In this document: piece by piece, positions 26,216 through 39,262 of the stretch | Layout of the letters: every line of letters starts with the position of its first letter | How positions within the stretch are numbered: the stretch's first letter is position 1 | Program-made: the position numbers and the translations under genes | The notes under the pieces: model-generated | Databases searched by the model: none | What the model saw: the letters and a program-made list of their open reading frames with translations, nothing else | What the model was told of the DNA's origin: nothing | Source of the DNA: Myrica gale | Taxonomy: Eukaryota; Streptophyta; Magnoliopsida; Fagales; Myricaceae | DNA length: 64,000 nucleotides | NCBI GenBank assembly: GCA_963930655.1 | Contig: OZ005600.1 | Span: 1,987,501-2,051,500, forward strand | Direction of reading: 5' to 3'

Positions 26216-27090
26216 GAGCGAGACGGTCGACTGTTGATTGCAATTTTGGGCCCTTTGCAGCAGTTTCCAAGGGAGGAGTAGAGGTATCCACGATTGCTGT
26301 GCAGGAGCTTACGCATTGGAGTAAGTTTCGGAGTCTCTGACTTTTGCCTGGTATAGAGAAACCAAAATTCATTAATTGTGAATGGTTTGGATGTTGTATC
26401 ATTGTGAGCTCTTTTTATAGAGGCTGTGTCAAAACTAAAAATGAATTGTTTGAATTTTGAATTTCCTTTAGAATAAGACTGATCTTTAGTTGAACTCTTA
26501 TATTGGGTGACACTTGATCTTCTACATCTGACAAGTCAGGGCCTTGTTACCCTTTAATTTGCTCAATGTTCGGACCGTAGATGCGTCTCCATTTCCTTTT
26601 CCTTCTTATTTATCTTCTGGGTCAAAGAAGAGGATCAGCCCTTCTCAGGTTTCGGCGCATTTTTAAAACAAATGAAATGAATTACATTTGAAATATGTAG
26701 GGTGAGGCCGAAATATATGCGAACGGTTATAGAAATCAAGACATTAATCCTGAAACACTTAAAAAACCAGTTTTAAAACCTAAATCCTAACCCCCCCTTC
26801 CAAACGTGCTCTAATTGTATAGTTTGCAAGAGAGTAGGAATTGGGTGGAGAACACATGCCGCAATAGATTTCCTATACATAATACAAAGTTTGGATTTTG
26901 GGATAATAAGCACAAACATATTATCTTGCATTCTGGACTGGAGTATACATTTAGGGCGAAGCTTTGCAACATGGAATGCGAAACGAAGAACTAGTCAAAG
27001 GTTTCTGCTACATCATAACACGGAATGTCATACAGGTTGTGGCATTCAGAAAGAGGCTCAACTGTGTCTGTGACGCGGTGATTGCACAAC
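26216..27090. other. Unassigned sequence and 3' flank of the first intact ABCB gene
   Basis: A minus-strand TATA-like motif (tataaaaag, near 26411-26419) precedes a short minus-strand frame at 26193-26402 with no recognisable domain; it may be retroelement leader. From about 26700 on this is the probable 3' UTR and flank of the ABCB gene. Confidence 0.35.
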
Positions 27091-30000
27091 TTAGTTGTAT
27101 GGGGTTCTATCGGATGGTATCCTTTGGAGACTGATTAGCGAGTAGTAAGCTCCGGTAGGCCCCTTTGCTAACAAAGATGAATGGGCCCCTTTCTCGACGA
27201 CTCTCCCCTTATCCAATACAGCAATCGTATCGCAATTTTGTATGGTGCTCAACCTGTGAGCCACCACCACGCTGGTCCGCCCCACCATCACGCGTTCTAG
27301 CGCTTCTTGCACTAGCTTCTCTGAATGAGTATCGAGCGCGCTGGTCGCCTCGTCCAGTAATAACACAGATGGGTTTTTCAATATGGCTCGTGCTATTGCA
27401 ATACGCTGCTTTTGTCCCCCAGAGAGCTGCATGCCTTTGTCCCCACACCACGTGTCGTAACCGTCCTTTAAGCTCGCAATGAAATCATGAGCGTTGGCTA
27501 ACCTAGCCGCCTCGATAATCTCTGTTTCATCTACTTTATCGGATGCTCCATAGGCGATGTTCTCCCTAATGGTGCCGGCGAAAAGCGTTGGCTCTTGGCT
27601 AACAAGCGCAATGTACTTCCTTAAAGACCTAAGGTGAAAGGACCTTATATCTTTACCATCAATTTTCACCGTGCCTTTGAGTGGATCATAGAATCTCTCA
27701 ATTAATCCTATGATGGTTGATTTTCCGGATCCACTTTGACCCACTAATGCTGTTGCTTTTCCCGCTTCGATGCTGATTGAAAAACCTTGGAAGATCATCA
27801 CATTAGGCCTAGCTGGGTATGCAAAATCGACGTCGCGAAGTTCCACTCGGCCTGTTATCATCTCAGGCCTGTAACCTTCCGAATCTTCGGGTTCAATTTT
27901 TGTGAATCGATCCAAAACAGCAAAGACCGACCCAACGGCATTTGCGCCCTTGGCAAGGTCGGAGGTCATGCTTCCAGCATCTGCAATGACACGGCCTGTG
28001 CTCATTAAGATCATGAACGTCTCAAAGAGAGCTTTCGATGTAATGAGACCCTGGGTTACAAGCTTCCCACCGTACCAAAAGTCCAAAGCCATAGTCGCAC
28101 TCGAGAGTCCTTGAGAAGCGCCAAGCCCAATCCCTGCATACCATGATTGTCTTATGCTCTCTAGGCGGGGGCCTTCTTGGGTCTTTTTAAGCATTTGCAG
28201 GATTCGAGCTTGGGAAGAGAAGGCGGTAACGGTTCGGAGATGAGTGACAGCTTCAGCAGCCAACTTGCTGCTTTCATCTTGGGCTTTGATCGCCTTGCTG
28301 GACATGTTTCTGAGCAAGACACGTCTGGTGTAGAAGCAAACTATGACAAGGGGTTGAACAGCAATCATGACAAGGGCAAGTCTCCATGCAATGACCAATC
28401 CCATCGTGCAAGCCACAGTTATAGCTGAGAAAGTTTGTACAAAGAGAGCCATTCTGTCACCCACTAAAGATCTCACCTGCCAAATTTTCCATTTAGTAAG
28501 ATAAGATATTTATCGCATACAAATATTACAGATATGTGAAAGCGATACTCTTAACAACTGAGGTAAGCACGTTATTTACTTAGAAAAAAAAAGAGGTAAG
28601 CACGCTATTTACATCATAAAAAGACACGTGTTTGACCTATCAAACAAATATATATTAGCCTAGAAAATATATTTATTAGCTAGAAGGAACACCAACTTAT
28701 ATATCTATAATAAAAAGACACGTGTTTGACCTATGAAATAAATATATATTAGCCTCGAAAAAAAAAAGAAATTAGCTAGAAGCAATACTAACTTATAAGC
28801 AATGCCAATCTTTTTTTTTTAGAGATTCTACATTTTACCGAACCAAACAACAAGCAAATGATGATTTTCCAGCGCAGTTCTTTGCCCGTGTTAAGCCTAG
28901 AACATATATACGCACTTTGTTTCGGCAACGCTCATGCAATAAAAATTGTATGCCTGACTTCAATTAAATCCAGACCTCAATTATATTGATCCTTAGCCCA
29001 TTGTGAATATACGTAGCATATTACTTACCCTATACATATATATATACACACACACACGCTCTTACCGTATAGGCATCTGTGGCGAGTCTAGAGCAAACGG
29101 CACCACTAGAATTCTCATCTTGATCAAACCACCCAATTTCGAAAGTGAGTATCTTAGAGAGCATCCTCTCTCTAATCCTCTTCGTCAAGTGCTCTCCCAT
29201 GTAGGCGAAATTATAATGTTGGAGAATATTAATCAGCAGTGAGAAAATAGCCAACCCAAGGAAACAAAGGGCGTAAATCTCCGTCTTTTCCTTAATCTCA
29301 TCGTGGCTTTTCAGAAAATAAACCGATATCATCGACCCCATTGCGAAGGCATATGCAGGCTGAACCCCTCCGAATAATATTGCACCCAAACACCCTAAGC
29401 ATGCTTGCTTCCACTCTGGGAGATTCAGAGCTAATAATCTCCGAAAGGATGGCACTGGGAATTTGTTTTCTTTGTTGTCTTCTCCAGCAAGTGAAGGCCG
29501 GCTTGGTGCTACCGAGTTTTCCGAACTAGACCTACTCAGCATAGAGAGCCTACGACTGCTCGTATTATTGATGCCGGTGTTAGATATAGAAGATGAATTA
29601 GCATAGTCGACTTCTTCTGGACCTTTTCTTTTCTCCGTCTCTTGAAGACGGACGAGGGAAGAGTAAAGGCCGTCTTCGTTCCGGATTAACTCGCCATGTG
29701 ACCCTATCTCCTTGACCTGGCCGTTTTGGACCACGGCAATCACGCCTGCATTTCTGACGGTGGACAAGCGATGAGCAATGACAATGGCGGTACGCCCCAC
29801 AGCGGCCTTTTCAAGGGCTTCTTGGACAAGTCGTTCCGATTCCGAGTCTAATGCGCTTGTGGCCTCGTCAAGAAGGAGGATTCGGGGTTTCTTGATTATT
29901 GCCCGCGCAATAGCGATCCTCTGCTTTTGCCCACCCGACATTTGAACGCCTCTCTCACCAACCTGTGTATACGTTTTTTCTTTATCATCAGTACTCAATT

Positions 30001-32796
30001 AAATTTTTGTAAAATTTAAAATATGTGGTCCAAAATTAATCCGATATATACAGTGCGTTTGTTTTCAAAATTTTAATAAAATTCTGTGTTAGTGTTAGAA
30101 GAGAGATTGTATTGGAATAAAAGTAAAAGTAAAATTTTAAAATGTGTTTGATAAAAGAAAAATTTTATTAAACAAACGCATCCTAAATGATTAACTAATT
30201 TATCGAAACTAGACTAGCACATGAAATTTTTGACCTCTAAAAATAGTACAACCAGAAAACATTTATCTCTTCCTTTGTGCGACGTCTCTATGAGTTGTCA
30301 AGCATGTCATGTTCGCATTACAGCAATATTACAAAATAAAACGGTCATCGTCGACACAATGTACAGCTGGTAGAATAAAATAGACAAAAAATTAAAGGAT
30401 CCCGTAGCATGTCAAGGAATAATTAAGAACCAATTTAAGAGACATGTTATATGGTTAGAACTGAGGGAGCACGTACGTCCTGTATGCTATCTGACTTTTG
30501 ACTCTCTTTTTTGTAACTTTTATGTTTTCAAGGTTTATTGGCTTATACCGATTCTTTAGACTTCTTGCATGTGTTGGATTGTGTCAGTTCGCTTTCCATA
30601 ATTAAACCTTTCGACTGAAACTATTTCCTGCAGGGAACTGTACATGACAACGGATGGGCTTTTGGCTCAGGAGAAAAAGCTTAACAAGAAAAGAGGAAAG
30701 GATCAGCCTAAACTAGTCGTGCATAAGCAGTACATCGAAGCTGTCGTTCCATACGGAGAGAGAGATTACGCAACGTATGTCGTATAGCAAAGAATCTTTT
30801 TATATTTACGTGATTAGCTGAAAACATTAATAAATGAAAATAGTTCATTACTAACCTGGGTATCATATCCCTGGGGAAGTTGACATATAAAATTATGGGC
30901 ATTAGAAGCTTTGGCAGCTTCCACAACCTCCTCCGTCGTAGCATCCTCCTTGCCGAAAAGTATGTTCTCCTTAATGCTGGTTGCAAACAAAGCTGGCTCT
31001 TGGCTCACCAAACCCATCTGCGACCTTACCCACTTGAGCTGCAACATATCTATTGCAACCCCATCAAGAAGTATCTCTCCCTCAAGTGGGTCATAAAACC
31101 TCTCCAACAGTGCTATCACTGTGGATTTTCCTGAGCCACTCCCGCCCACCAATGCCACAGTCTGTCCTGCTGGAATCTCTAAGCAGAAATCTTTTAAGAT
31201 AATACTCTCGGGTCTTGAGGGGTATGCAAATTCAACATGTTTAAATTCTACGTTGCCTGAAACATGTTCTAGAATTTCACCACCCATGTTGTCGGAATCA
31301 ATATTGGGGACTCTTTTTATCACTTCCAGTATACGTTCTCCAGCTGAAGTTGCTTCAGCGAAGTACTTCAAGTTGGATAGACCAGCACCTAATGCTCTGT
31401 TGGACAAGAACAAGAAAAACCGAGTGTTGTTTGGTTAACTTGGCTGTAATATTTGATCAATTCCCACAAAATAAAAAATAAAAAATATAGCAAGACAGTG
31501 GAAATCATAAGTGCAGACTATTAAATTGACTGAGCAAATGAAAGGTACTTATTCTTACAATCCTCCCATGGCATTAGAAGCGCCAACAACGAAAACTGTT
31601 CCACCTTGGGCACCATGGTACATAACCAGTCTGCTACCGTAGTAACACATGAAAGACCAAATAGCGAAAACTACACCGTTGCTTCCAATGGCCAAGCCCT
31701 TAGCCAAGCCCTGCCTTAACCCCAACTTCACCGAGGCTTGAAGAGCAGAAGAAAACGACGCTATTGTCTTGCTTTCCCCAACAAAGGCGTAAACGATTCT
31801 GACAGAAGACATTGCCTGCTCTAGAATTGTCCCTGCTTGATTATACTCTTCCCTGATCTTCCTTGCCAGAACCATTAGAGTTCTCCCGTATATCAAACCA
31901 GGTATTACCAGAAGCACTATAAATGGGAACGCCACAATAGCTAGTCTCCACAACAAGAAGAACGCGACTAAATAGCATCCAATGAACATAGAAGCGTTCA
32001 TCACAAAGTTAGGGACCTGATTCAAATTAAAATTCCTCATGTTTAATTAAAGGAAGATAAAAGAAAATGAATCTATAAAATAATAATGGTTTAACTTGAA
32101 ATTCCGGTAAGGTAAAATTCAATCAAAAGGACCTTTTCGCTTATAACGTCTTGGATTACGAGGCTGTCATTGGAGACACTTGTTATGACCTCGGATGTGC
32201 TTGTCACATGCAAATCGAAGTAACCCACATCTTGCCGCAGCACTGCCTTCAAATATTTGGCTCTCATTCTTGAGGCTTGTCTCTCACCCGTTCTTGACCA
32301 ACAATAGCCCTCTAAGAAAAAGAACGAGAGATAAAAAATGAAAATTTTACAAGTCTAATGCATCACGAATGTACTGGCAACTTATACCAAAACGGCACAA
32401 ACAAGCTCCCTACCTAGGAAACAAGCGACGAAAGACCCGCAAGCCAAGTACAATAGATCCAGTGTATTCTGTGACCCACAAAACAACACCCAATTAGCTT
32501 TTGCCTGTGTTGTGCGCGTATGCACTTTTGCGTGTGCGAGAGAGACAGAGAGGGACGTATCACACCTTACTGATATCATGCTCAAAACCCTGTGGTACCG
32601 GGAATGACGCACCGCCGATATTGTTCATCAAGCGGCTAAAGATAAGCAGCAACAGCGGCGTAGTAAACCCATCACCAACAGATCCGAGGAGCCCAAGAGT
32701 CATCAACCACAAGTCTACACTGTGGGCATGAATGAATAGAGAGCGTATAGAACCTTTCTTGTGCTTGTTGACCACGCCGCTTTCCTCTTGTCCCAT
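27091..32796 (-). CDS. ABCB15-like: Full-length ABC transporter, subfamily B (ABCB15-like), 7 exons
   Basis: Coding exons on the minus strand are 32796-32566, 32468-32414, 32311-32133, 32016-31559, 31396-30856, 29962-29066 and 28476-27091, in frame, giving 1248 aa. The layout is TMD1-NBD1-TMD2-NBD2. NBD1 shows Walker [10 protein letters not shown], signature MSGGQ and Walker [16 protein letters not shown]2 shows [14 protein letters not shown] and [12 protein letters not shown]. All catalytic motifs are intact. TMD1 carries NQAGT and [17 protein letters not shown], the pattern of the Arabidopsis ABCB15-18/21 clade. It should be a plasma-membrane ATP-driven exporter; auxin and specialised metabolites are transported by relatives, but the substrate is not readable here. 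Intron 5 is about 370 bp longer than in its paralogue and holds an unassigned plus-strand exon-like frame. Confidence 0.95.
30634..30787 (+). other. Orphan terminal-exon-like frame inside ABCB intron 5
   Basis: On the strand opposite the ABCB gene, a strong 3' splice site (pyrimidine-rich tract ending ttcctgcag at 30633) opens a 50-codon frame that runs to a TAG at 30785-30787. The encoded peptide starts [10 protein letters not shown], has a Lys-rich middle and ends [11 protein letters not shown]. Its composition looks like protein, not random AT-rich intron. I do not recognise the family. No matching segment is present in intron 5 of the paralogue at 48907-49433, so it probably arrived with an insertion. 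It could be a captured fragment of another gene or a chance frame. Confidence 0.35.
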
Positions 32797-32931
32797 TTTC
32801 CCACTCCTCCCTGGGAAACAAACAATAGAAAGATTCCCAGACCACGTCGAGTAGTTTTTACTGCCCTTTACTCCCTTCCTAATGAGCTACTATCTCATCA
32901 CTGATAAAGAAACATGTTAAAACGAGTCACT

Positions 32932-32939
32932 TATTTATA
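32932..32939 (-). promoter_or_regulatory. Candidate TATA box of the first intact ABCB gene
   Basis: TATAAATA on the minus strand, 136 bp upstream of the start codon at 32796, a normal spacing for a plant core promoter with a leader of about 100 nt. Confidence 0.5.
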
Positions 32940-33123
32940 GGTATGCGAGAAATGATAGGCCTCCCGAAATCTGTCCCGAAGGCTGACGTGGCCATTAAAC
33001 ATTTCTCATAGGTATGCAATGTGCATGCGAGGGGGAAAACCTGAAAACCCGCGTGTTGTTGACTTGGATGTGTGGGGCCAGAAAGTGGATAGCACGTGGA
33101 CAAGTCCAGTGTATTAAAATAAA

Positions 33124-33610
33124 GAGTTAATGAACATTTTGATCTTAGATTTTACACCAAAGGGTCTAAGTTTTAAATTTGTTTAAATTTATTCTTATGT
33201 TATCGTTGTTTGTCCATTTAATCATTCTGTTCAATTTTGTCTCTTATATACACAGTCAATTAACAACAGCATACGTCACACTTAATAAAATCTCGCCACG
33301 TATACTAATTTGAAAAAAAAAACTAACAAAAGGTTGTCCACGTTGACATCTTCGTTAAAAATAAATAAATAATTCGAACAAATGAGTCAAACCCTTCACA
33401 CTCTGGGCTCCCTCGCACGAAGAGGTGGCCTCTCTTGTTTAATTTTTTTTAATGAAGATATCAACATGGACAATCTTTTGTGATTTTTTTTAAAATTGGT
33501 GTACGTTGCGGGATCTTATTGAATGTGACGTATTCCACCATTAACTAATTGAAAACAGAGACCATTTTTAAAAAAGGTATATAATTCAGTACCAAAACGG
33601 TCATTAACTC
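33124..33610. mobile_element. Non-autonomous MULE/foldback MITE with perfect 9-bp target duplication
   Basis: The element is flanked by the identical 9-mer taaaataaa at 33115-33123 and 33611-33619. Its ends read inward as GAGTTAATGAaCaTTTTG and GAGTTAATGACCGTTTTGG. The arms stay recognisably inverted for about 200 bp (catacgtcacacttaataa against the complement of the right arm), leaving a short core near 33360-33440. No coding sequence. It lies about 330 bp upstream of the ABCB start codon. Confidence 0.88.
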
Positions 33611-35217
33611 TAAAATAAACCTGGATGAACAACTGCTAAGAGACCTTCATGGTTGGCTAAAATGCTCTCTGTGAAAAGCGTCATTGATGACGATCAAGGT
33701 TGTCTGGGACCCACTCGTGGGAAACGACTTTATAACTACGCCACGTAAAGCCTCTTTTTGGAAACTCCTTTAGATCAATAAAATATCCCTCGGACGAATT
33801 AAGTGATATATTTAATTTCCATGACAGCACATTTCTTTGTACTGAAAGCGAATGCCCGGCAAATACATTACAACGTATTGGCAAGTGGATGTATTGGTAT
33901 CTACTATCTAGTTACTTGACCTATATATCCGTGAAGTTTATTTTCCTAATATTTTGGAGTATGAAAATTTTTAAACTTTTACACATAAATGTTCTATTTT
34001 TTACTAATCTCAATAAAATTCTAATAAAGTAAATATTCTAAAAATTTAAGAAATATTCTTCAAAATTTTTACAAACGAACACATCGTAATATTGCCTTCG
34101 GGAAGTGGTTCACCATACCACGTGTACAGGAAAAAGTAGAGGTTTGATGGATCATGTTTTAGGGGAGATATAGACCGTGGCGGAACTAGGAGCGAATATG
34201 AAGGGGGTCAACTCTTAAAGAAAAATGACAAAAAAAAAATTTTACTACGTAATGCAAAAAAATGTCTTACAATTAAAATATTAAAAATTAAAAAGTAAAC
34301 ATTAAAAAATATTATATTACAATATATCATGTCTCTTCCTTCATGTGTAATGATGATGTTTTTGTTGGTAGGCAAAGTTATTTGAAAAGATGCAACAATT
34401 AGTTTGTATTATTAATGTTAACTATGTACAAATCTTATAGTAGAGCTGCTTAGCTTCTACAACTTGCCCCCTCTCTTGTTATTGGAAGGAAGAGCACTCA
34501 AACTCTGATATTTACTTTTCGTTTAACAAGTGAACAAAAAGAGAGGACATGTTCAAACATTCGACCTCCAAGATGGTGCAGAATACAGATCCAATAAAAT
34601 ATCAAAAGATTGAACATGTCCTCTTAAAAATTTCAATTACCTTAAGCATAATTTTCAGTCTACAAATAATATCATAACAAAAAGCAACATCAAGATCTTA
34701 GCAGCACAAAAAAATCTTAATCTTAAACCAGCACGTATTCATATATTGTGTGTATATAAACTTATATGAGAGAGAGTTAACATTAAAATGAGATTCTATT
34801 TCAAGGGAACTTGTCTCGGAAACAAAGGAAAATAATAATGACCCAATTCAATTTCAACAGCTCCAAGAGTTTCTAGTTCATACAACCTCTAGTTCACACG
34901 AGCTGACAAGTACAATTAGGTAGATAATTACCAAGACAACATGATCAACAATCTTGTTCCCAACTCCATCAACACAAGCTTTCTAAAACCCCATTTAATA
35001 AAATTGGAAAAATCCGTTTTGCATTAAAGTAGATATCCAGGAGAAATATTTGTTATATATATTAAAAAAAATTAACTTGTTGAATTGGGCCAACAGGGGC
35101 CAGGGCCCCGGTTGGCCCGCCCCCCCCCCCCCCCCCCCACTGGATATAGACATGTAAGGGGAACATCATATCATGCTGTCGCTACAGTTTTGCGTTGAGC
35201 ACAAGATCGCAATATGC
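33611..35217. other. AT-rich intergenic region with repeat remnants
   Basis: I see no gene. The stretch from gtggcggaactagg (about 34178) to gggccaaccggggccc-like sequence on the minus strand (about 35092-35115) has the look of a degraded repetitive element, but no target duplication was found. A poly-C run of about 18 lies near 35121-35138. Confidence 0.35.
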
Positions 35218-37003
35218 AGTAATTGCACAACTTAGTTGTATGAGATTGTATCGGATGGTGTCCTCTGGAGATTGATTAGCGAGTAGTAAGCTCCGGTAGG
35301 CCCTTTTGCTAACAGAGATGAGTGGGTCCCTTTCTCGACGACTCTCCCCTTATCCAATACAGCAATCGTATCGCAATTTTGTATGGTGCTCAACCTGTGA
35401 GGCACCACCACGCTGGTCCGCCCCACCATCACGCGTTCTAGCGCTTCTTGCACTAGCTTCTCTGAATGAGTATCGAGCGCGCTGGTCGCCTCGTCCAGTA
35501 ATAACACAGACGGGTTTTTCAATATGGCTCGTGCTATTGCAATACGCTGCTTTTGTCCCCCAGAGAGCTGCATGCCTTTGTCCCCACACCACGTGTCGTA
35601 ACCGTCCTTTAAGCTCGCAATGAAATCATGAGCGTTGGCTAACCTAGCCGCCTCGATAATCTCTGTTTCATCTACTTTATCGGATGCTCCATAGGCGATG
35701 TTCTCCCTAATGGTGCCGGCGAAAAGCGTTGGCTCTTGGCTAACAAGCGCAATGTACTTCCTTAAAGACCTAAGGTGAAAGGACCTTATATCTTTACCAT
35801 CAATTTTCACCGTGCCTTTGAGTGGATCATAGAATCTCTCAATTAATCCTATGATGGTTGATTTTCCGGATCCACTTTGACCCACTAATGCTGTTGCTTT
35901 TCCCGCTTCGATGCTGATTGAAAAACCTTGGAAGATCATCACATTAGGCCTAGCTGGGTATGTGCGAAGTTCCACTCGGCCTGTTATCTTCTCAGGCCTG
36001 TAACCTTCCGAATCTTCGGGTCCAATTTTTGTGAATCGGTCCAAAACGGGCAAAGACCGACCCAACGGCATTTGCGCCCTTGGCAAGGTCGGAGGTCATG
36101 CTTCCATCATCTGCAATGACACGGCCCGTGCTCACTAAGATCATGAACGTCTCAAAGAGAGCTTTCGATGTAACGAGACCCTGGGCTACAAGCTTCCCAC
36201 CGTACCAAAAGTCCAAAGCCCAAGTCAAACTCGAGAGGCCTTGAGAAGCGCCAAGCCCAATCCCAGCATACCATGATTGTCTTGTGCAATCTAGGCGAGG
36301 GGGCCTTCTTGGGTCTTTTTAAGCATTTGCAGGATTCGAGCTTGGGAAGAGAAGGCGGTAACGGTTCGGAGATGAGTGACAGCTTCAGCAGCCAACTTGC
36401 TGCTTTCATCTTGGGCTTTGATCGCCTTGCTGGACATGTTTCTGAGAAAGACACGTCTGGTGTAGAAGCAAACTATGACAAGGGGTTGAACAGCAATCAT
36501 GACAAGGGCAAGTCTCCATGCAATGACCAATCCCATCGTGCAAGCCACAGTTATAGCTGAGAAAGTTTGTACAAAGAGAGCCATTCTGCCACCCACTAAA
36601 GATCTCACCTGCCAAATTTTCCATTTAGTAAGATAAGATATTTATCGCATACAAATATTACAGATATGTGAAAGCGATACTCTTAACAACTGAGGTAAGC
36701 ACGTTACTTATATCATAAAAAAACACGTGTTTGACCTTTCAAGCAAATATATATTAGCTAGAAGCAATATCAACTTATAAGCAATTCCCATAAATATATA
36801 TATATATATATATATTCTTCATTTTACCGAACCAAACAACAAGCAAATGATGCTTTTCCGGTGCAGTTCTTTGCCCGTGTTATATACGCACTTTGTTTCA
36901 GCAACGTTCATACAATAAAAATTGTACCTGGCCTGACTTCAATTAAATCCAGACCTCAATTATATTGATGCTTAGCCCATTGTGAATATACGTAGCGTAT
37001 CAT
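35218..37003 (-). pseudogene. Partial ABCB duplicate: exon 7 plus intron 6 only
   Basis: This copies about 27079-29022, the 3' end of the first intact ABCB gene, including stop codon, exon 7 (35232 to about 36606) and most of intron 6. Exons 1-6 are absent. Within exon 7 there is a +2 insertion near 36296, a +1 insertion near 36047 that restores the frame, and a 12-bp in-frame deletion near 35962 just before Walker A. The Walker A, LSGGQ and Walker B motifs of NBD2 remain readable, but a conserved Ala of the H-loop region is Pro (VVPHRLS). With no promoter, start codon or first half it cannot encode a transporter. Confidence 0.9.
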
Positions 37004-38417
37004 AACCCTAGGTCACTGGTGAAGAGAGCAATTTCAATAGCACGGACAGCGTCGTTGCTTCGCTCAAAAGCGGGTCTACAACCTTAATTTGTTTCATGTA
37101 CACAGTACAGAAAGTATTGAAGGAGTCTCTACAAGAAACAGTTATGTACGATCCATACTGCGACATCAAAATTAGTCTTAGTCTGGTTGAATTCAGGGGA
37201 ACCCAAAAAGGAGCTGATGATCGAGTGACGAGAGAATACTATATCCCAGTGGGGCAATGGCCCACAAATATGGTATCATGGTGGGTCCCTTTTCTACCCC
37301 TTCCCCTTGGCCCAAAACAGCTATAAGACGAGGGCTGTGCATTTACTGCCGCGGGACAGTTTCTATCTCCAACGTTATTGCCACCGTCATGGGTGGTTCT
37401 CCAAATACAGACACCGGACCTCATTAGAAAAAAAATGGTCACTTCAGCCTTCAGGATAGCAATGGGCGGCAACAGTCATCTCGAGATTCAAAAAACCTCA
37501 ATAAAAATTCTCAGAAAATTATTACAAAACTCATGAAATCAGGACAGAATCACTAGATCACAACAAATTCGCAAATTAAATCGCATACAGATTCTCAATC
37601 AAATCTCATATTTCAACCAAAACATCTAAAAAAAATTCTAATGCAACCAAAATAATCGTTAGCAAATCAATCGAGGTGCTGGAATAGTCAGAACATGACC
37701 GGCTCACCATTAAAATTGCAAATTTTAGTCGATATTGCTTTCATCTAGTTACATTTTGCAAAGGGTAGGCCCTCAGTAGTGTCTCAGCGTTCCGATAGTT
37801 CGCGCAGTAATTTCATCTAAGGAGAAGACAGCGACAACTGGATGGAAGATTCGTAGCACAATAATTTTGCTAGAGGCAAATTAAAGTTTACATCTTCAAA
37901 GAGAACAAAATAAAGAAAAAGAAATATTGCACTGTGAAACATAAACCGTCTTGAAAGCGTATTTCTTTGTTAGTTTGTCATGTGGAGTACTTCTTAAGTA
38001 GAAAGGAAGAAGATCTGGACGGAAAATTCATACCAAAATAGTTTAACTAGATGCAAAGCTCGCACTTTGGAAAAAGAGAAAAGAAGTAAAACAAAAGAAA
38101 GAAAGAAAGAAAGACTGGGTGTTATTATTGACTCTTTCTCTCTCTTTTCCTTTTTTTCTAAGGGGTCTGAAATTAACTAGATGCACAGTGCGTTTTGGGG
38201 GGAAAAAAATAAAAACAAACAAACAGAAGACAATATAGGATTATGAAGCATCCTTTATAACTCCTAGAATAAACATTTACACAGTTTTTCTTTGGGGACG
38301 TAAGTTACACCTTAGGATCCGAAGCTTATGCCCCATGGACATGACATTCCGCTTTGCGTTCCAGCAACATAACCTATTTTATAACGGCACCCCTACAAAA
38401 GGGTTGGTTGCGAACGG
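37004..38417. other. Intergenic region, displaced 3' flank of the second intact ABCB gene
   Basis: I see no gene. The right part, ending aacgg at 38413-38417, was contiguous with the 3' UTR of the ABCB gene at 45882 before the Copia element inserted. A gaaa-microsatellite lies near 38093-38113. Confidence 0.45.
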
Positions 38418-38925
38418 TGTAACAGTAAAATCACAATCAATCAATTCAATTGTGAATGCAGCGAAATAAAACATCAGGATCTTTACCTCCAGCCATCTTG
38501 CTCAGCACTCGAATAGAATCTCTGCAGAGTAACTTTATGAATATGAAGTATTTTAGTGAGGCTCTTCCAACCTATGCCTATGCCTTACAGAGAATGTCTT
38601 AGATGGTATACACAGGCCTCTTATTTATAGGCTAGGTCAGGGACCCTCAATCTGTTGTAGATTTGAATTTGTTCCTTCCATTAAGGTAATTCAAATTCAA
38701 AATCAAATAGCAAATTCAAATTCAAAATCAAATAGCAAACTTTATCTAATTGGTTACAATTTGAATTCCAATAAGAAAATCAAATTGCAATCTTTATCCA
38801 ATTAGTTCTAAATTTGAATCTGCTACAGATTCTATAATCTTATTTTAACTGACACCATAATCTTTAAAACTTGAAAAGATTATTTACATATGTCAATTAG
38901 GTCACCTTAAGGAAATTTTCTAACA
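38418..38925 (-). repeat. 3' LTR of the Copia element
   Basis: 508 bp, TGT...ACA, 99.4% identical by eye to the other LTR. A minus-strand TATAAATA lies at 38622-38629. The U3 part contains a tandem pair of the unit caaattcaaaatcaaatag. Confidence 0.95.
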
Positions 38926-38936
38926 TTCTCCCACTT
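38926..38936 (-). other. Polypurine tract of the Copia element
   Basis: Minus-strand AAGTGGGAGAA directly next to the 3' LTR, the usual Copia plus-strand primer. Confidence 0.8.
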
Positions 38937-39262
38937 GACCTTGACGACATATGTCTTAATGGTGTCTGGAGTTCTTTAGTATGGCCAACTGTTTATGGAA
39001 TCCTCCCACCCACATAATGAATGCTACACACGAATCATAGCGGTAAAACCGTAACATAATCGGTCGTCCCTTCCATGTATTACCAGCACAATACTCATTA
39101 TATGAGTACTTTATGGGAATCAAAACTTTATGAATGAACTTCTTATAAGTCATTCAGGTCCTATTTTATTTATCTCCATAGATAACAATAAATAATAAAG
39201 AATTTGCGCAATAAATCTTTATTACAATAACTTCATGTCTGTAATTCAAAATTTGAGAGAAA

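Noticed and set aside
27165-27482. 105-aa plus-strand frame over ABCB exon 7, repeated at 35306-35623
   Set aside because: It mirrors the conserved NBD2 coding sequence; its recurrence at each paralogue follows from the duplication.
35232-36086. 284-aa frame that could be read as a stand-alone half ABC protein
   Set aside because: It is the 3' part of the exon 7 duplicate; the frame upstream is shifted, exons 1-6 are missing, and its apparent start is internal to a coding exon.
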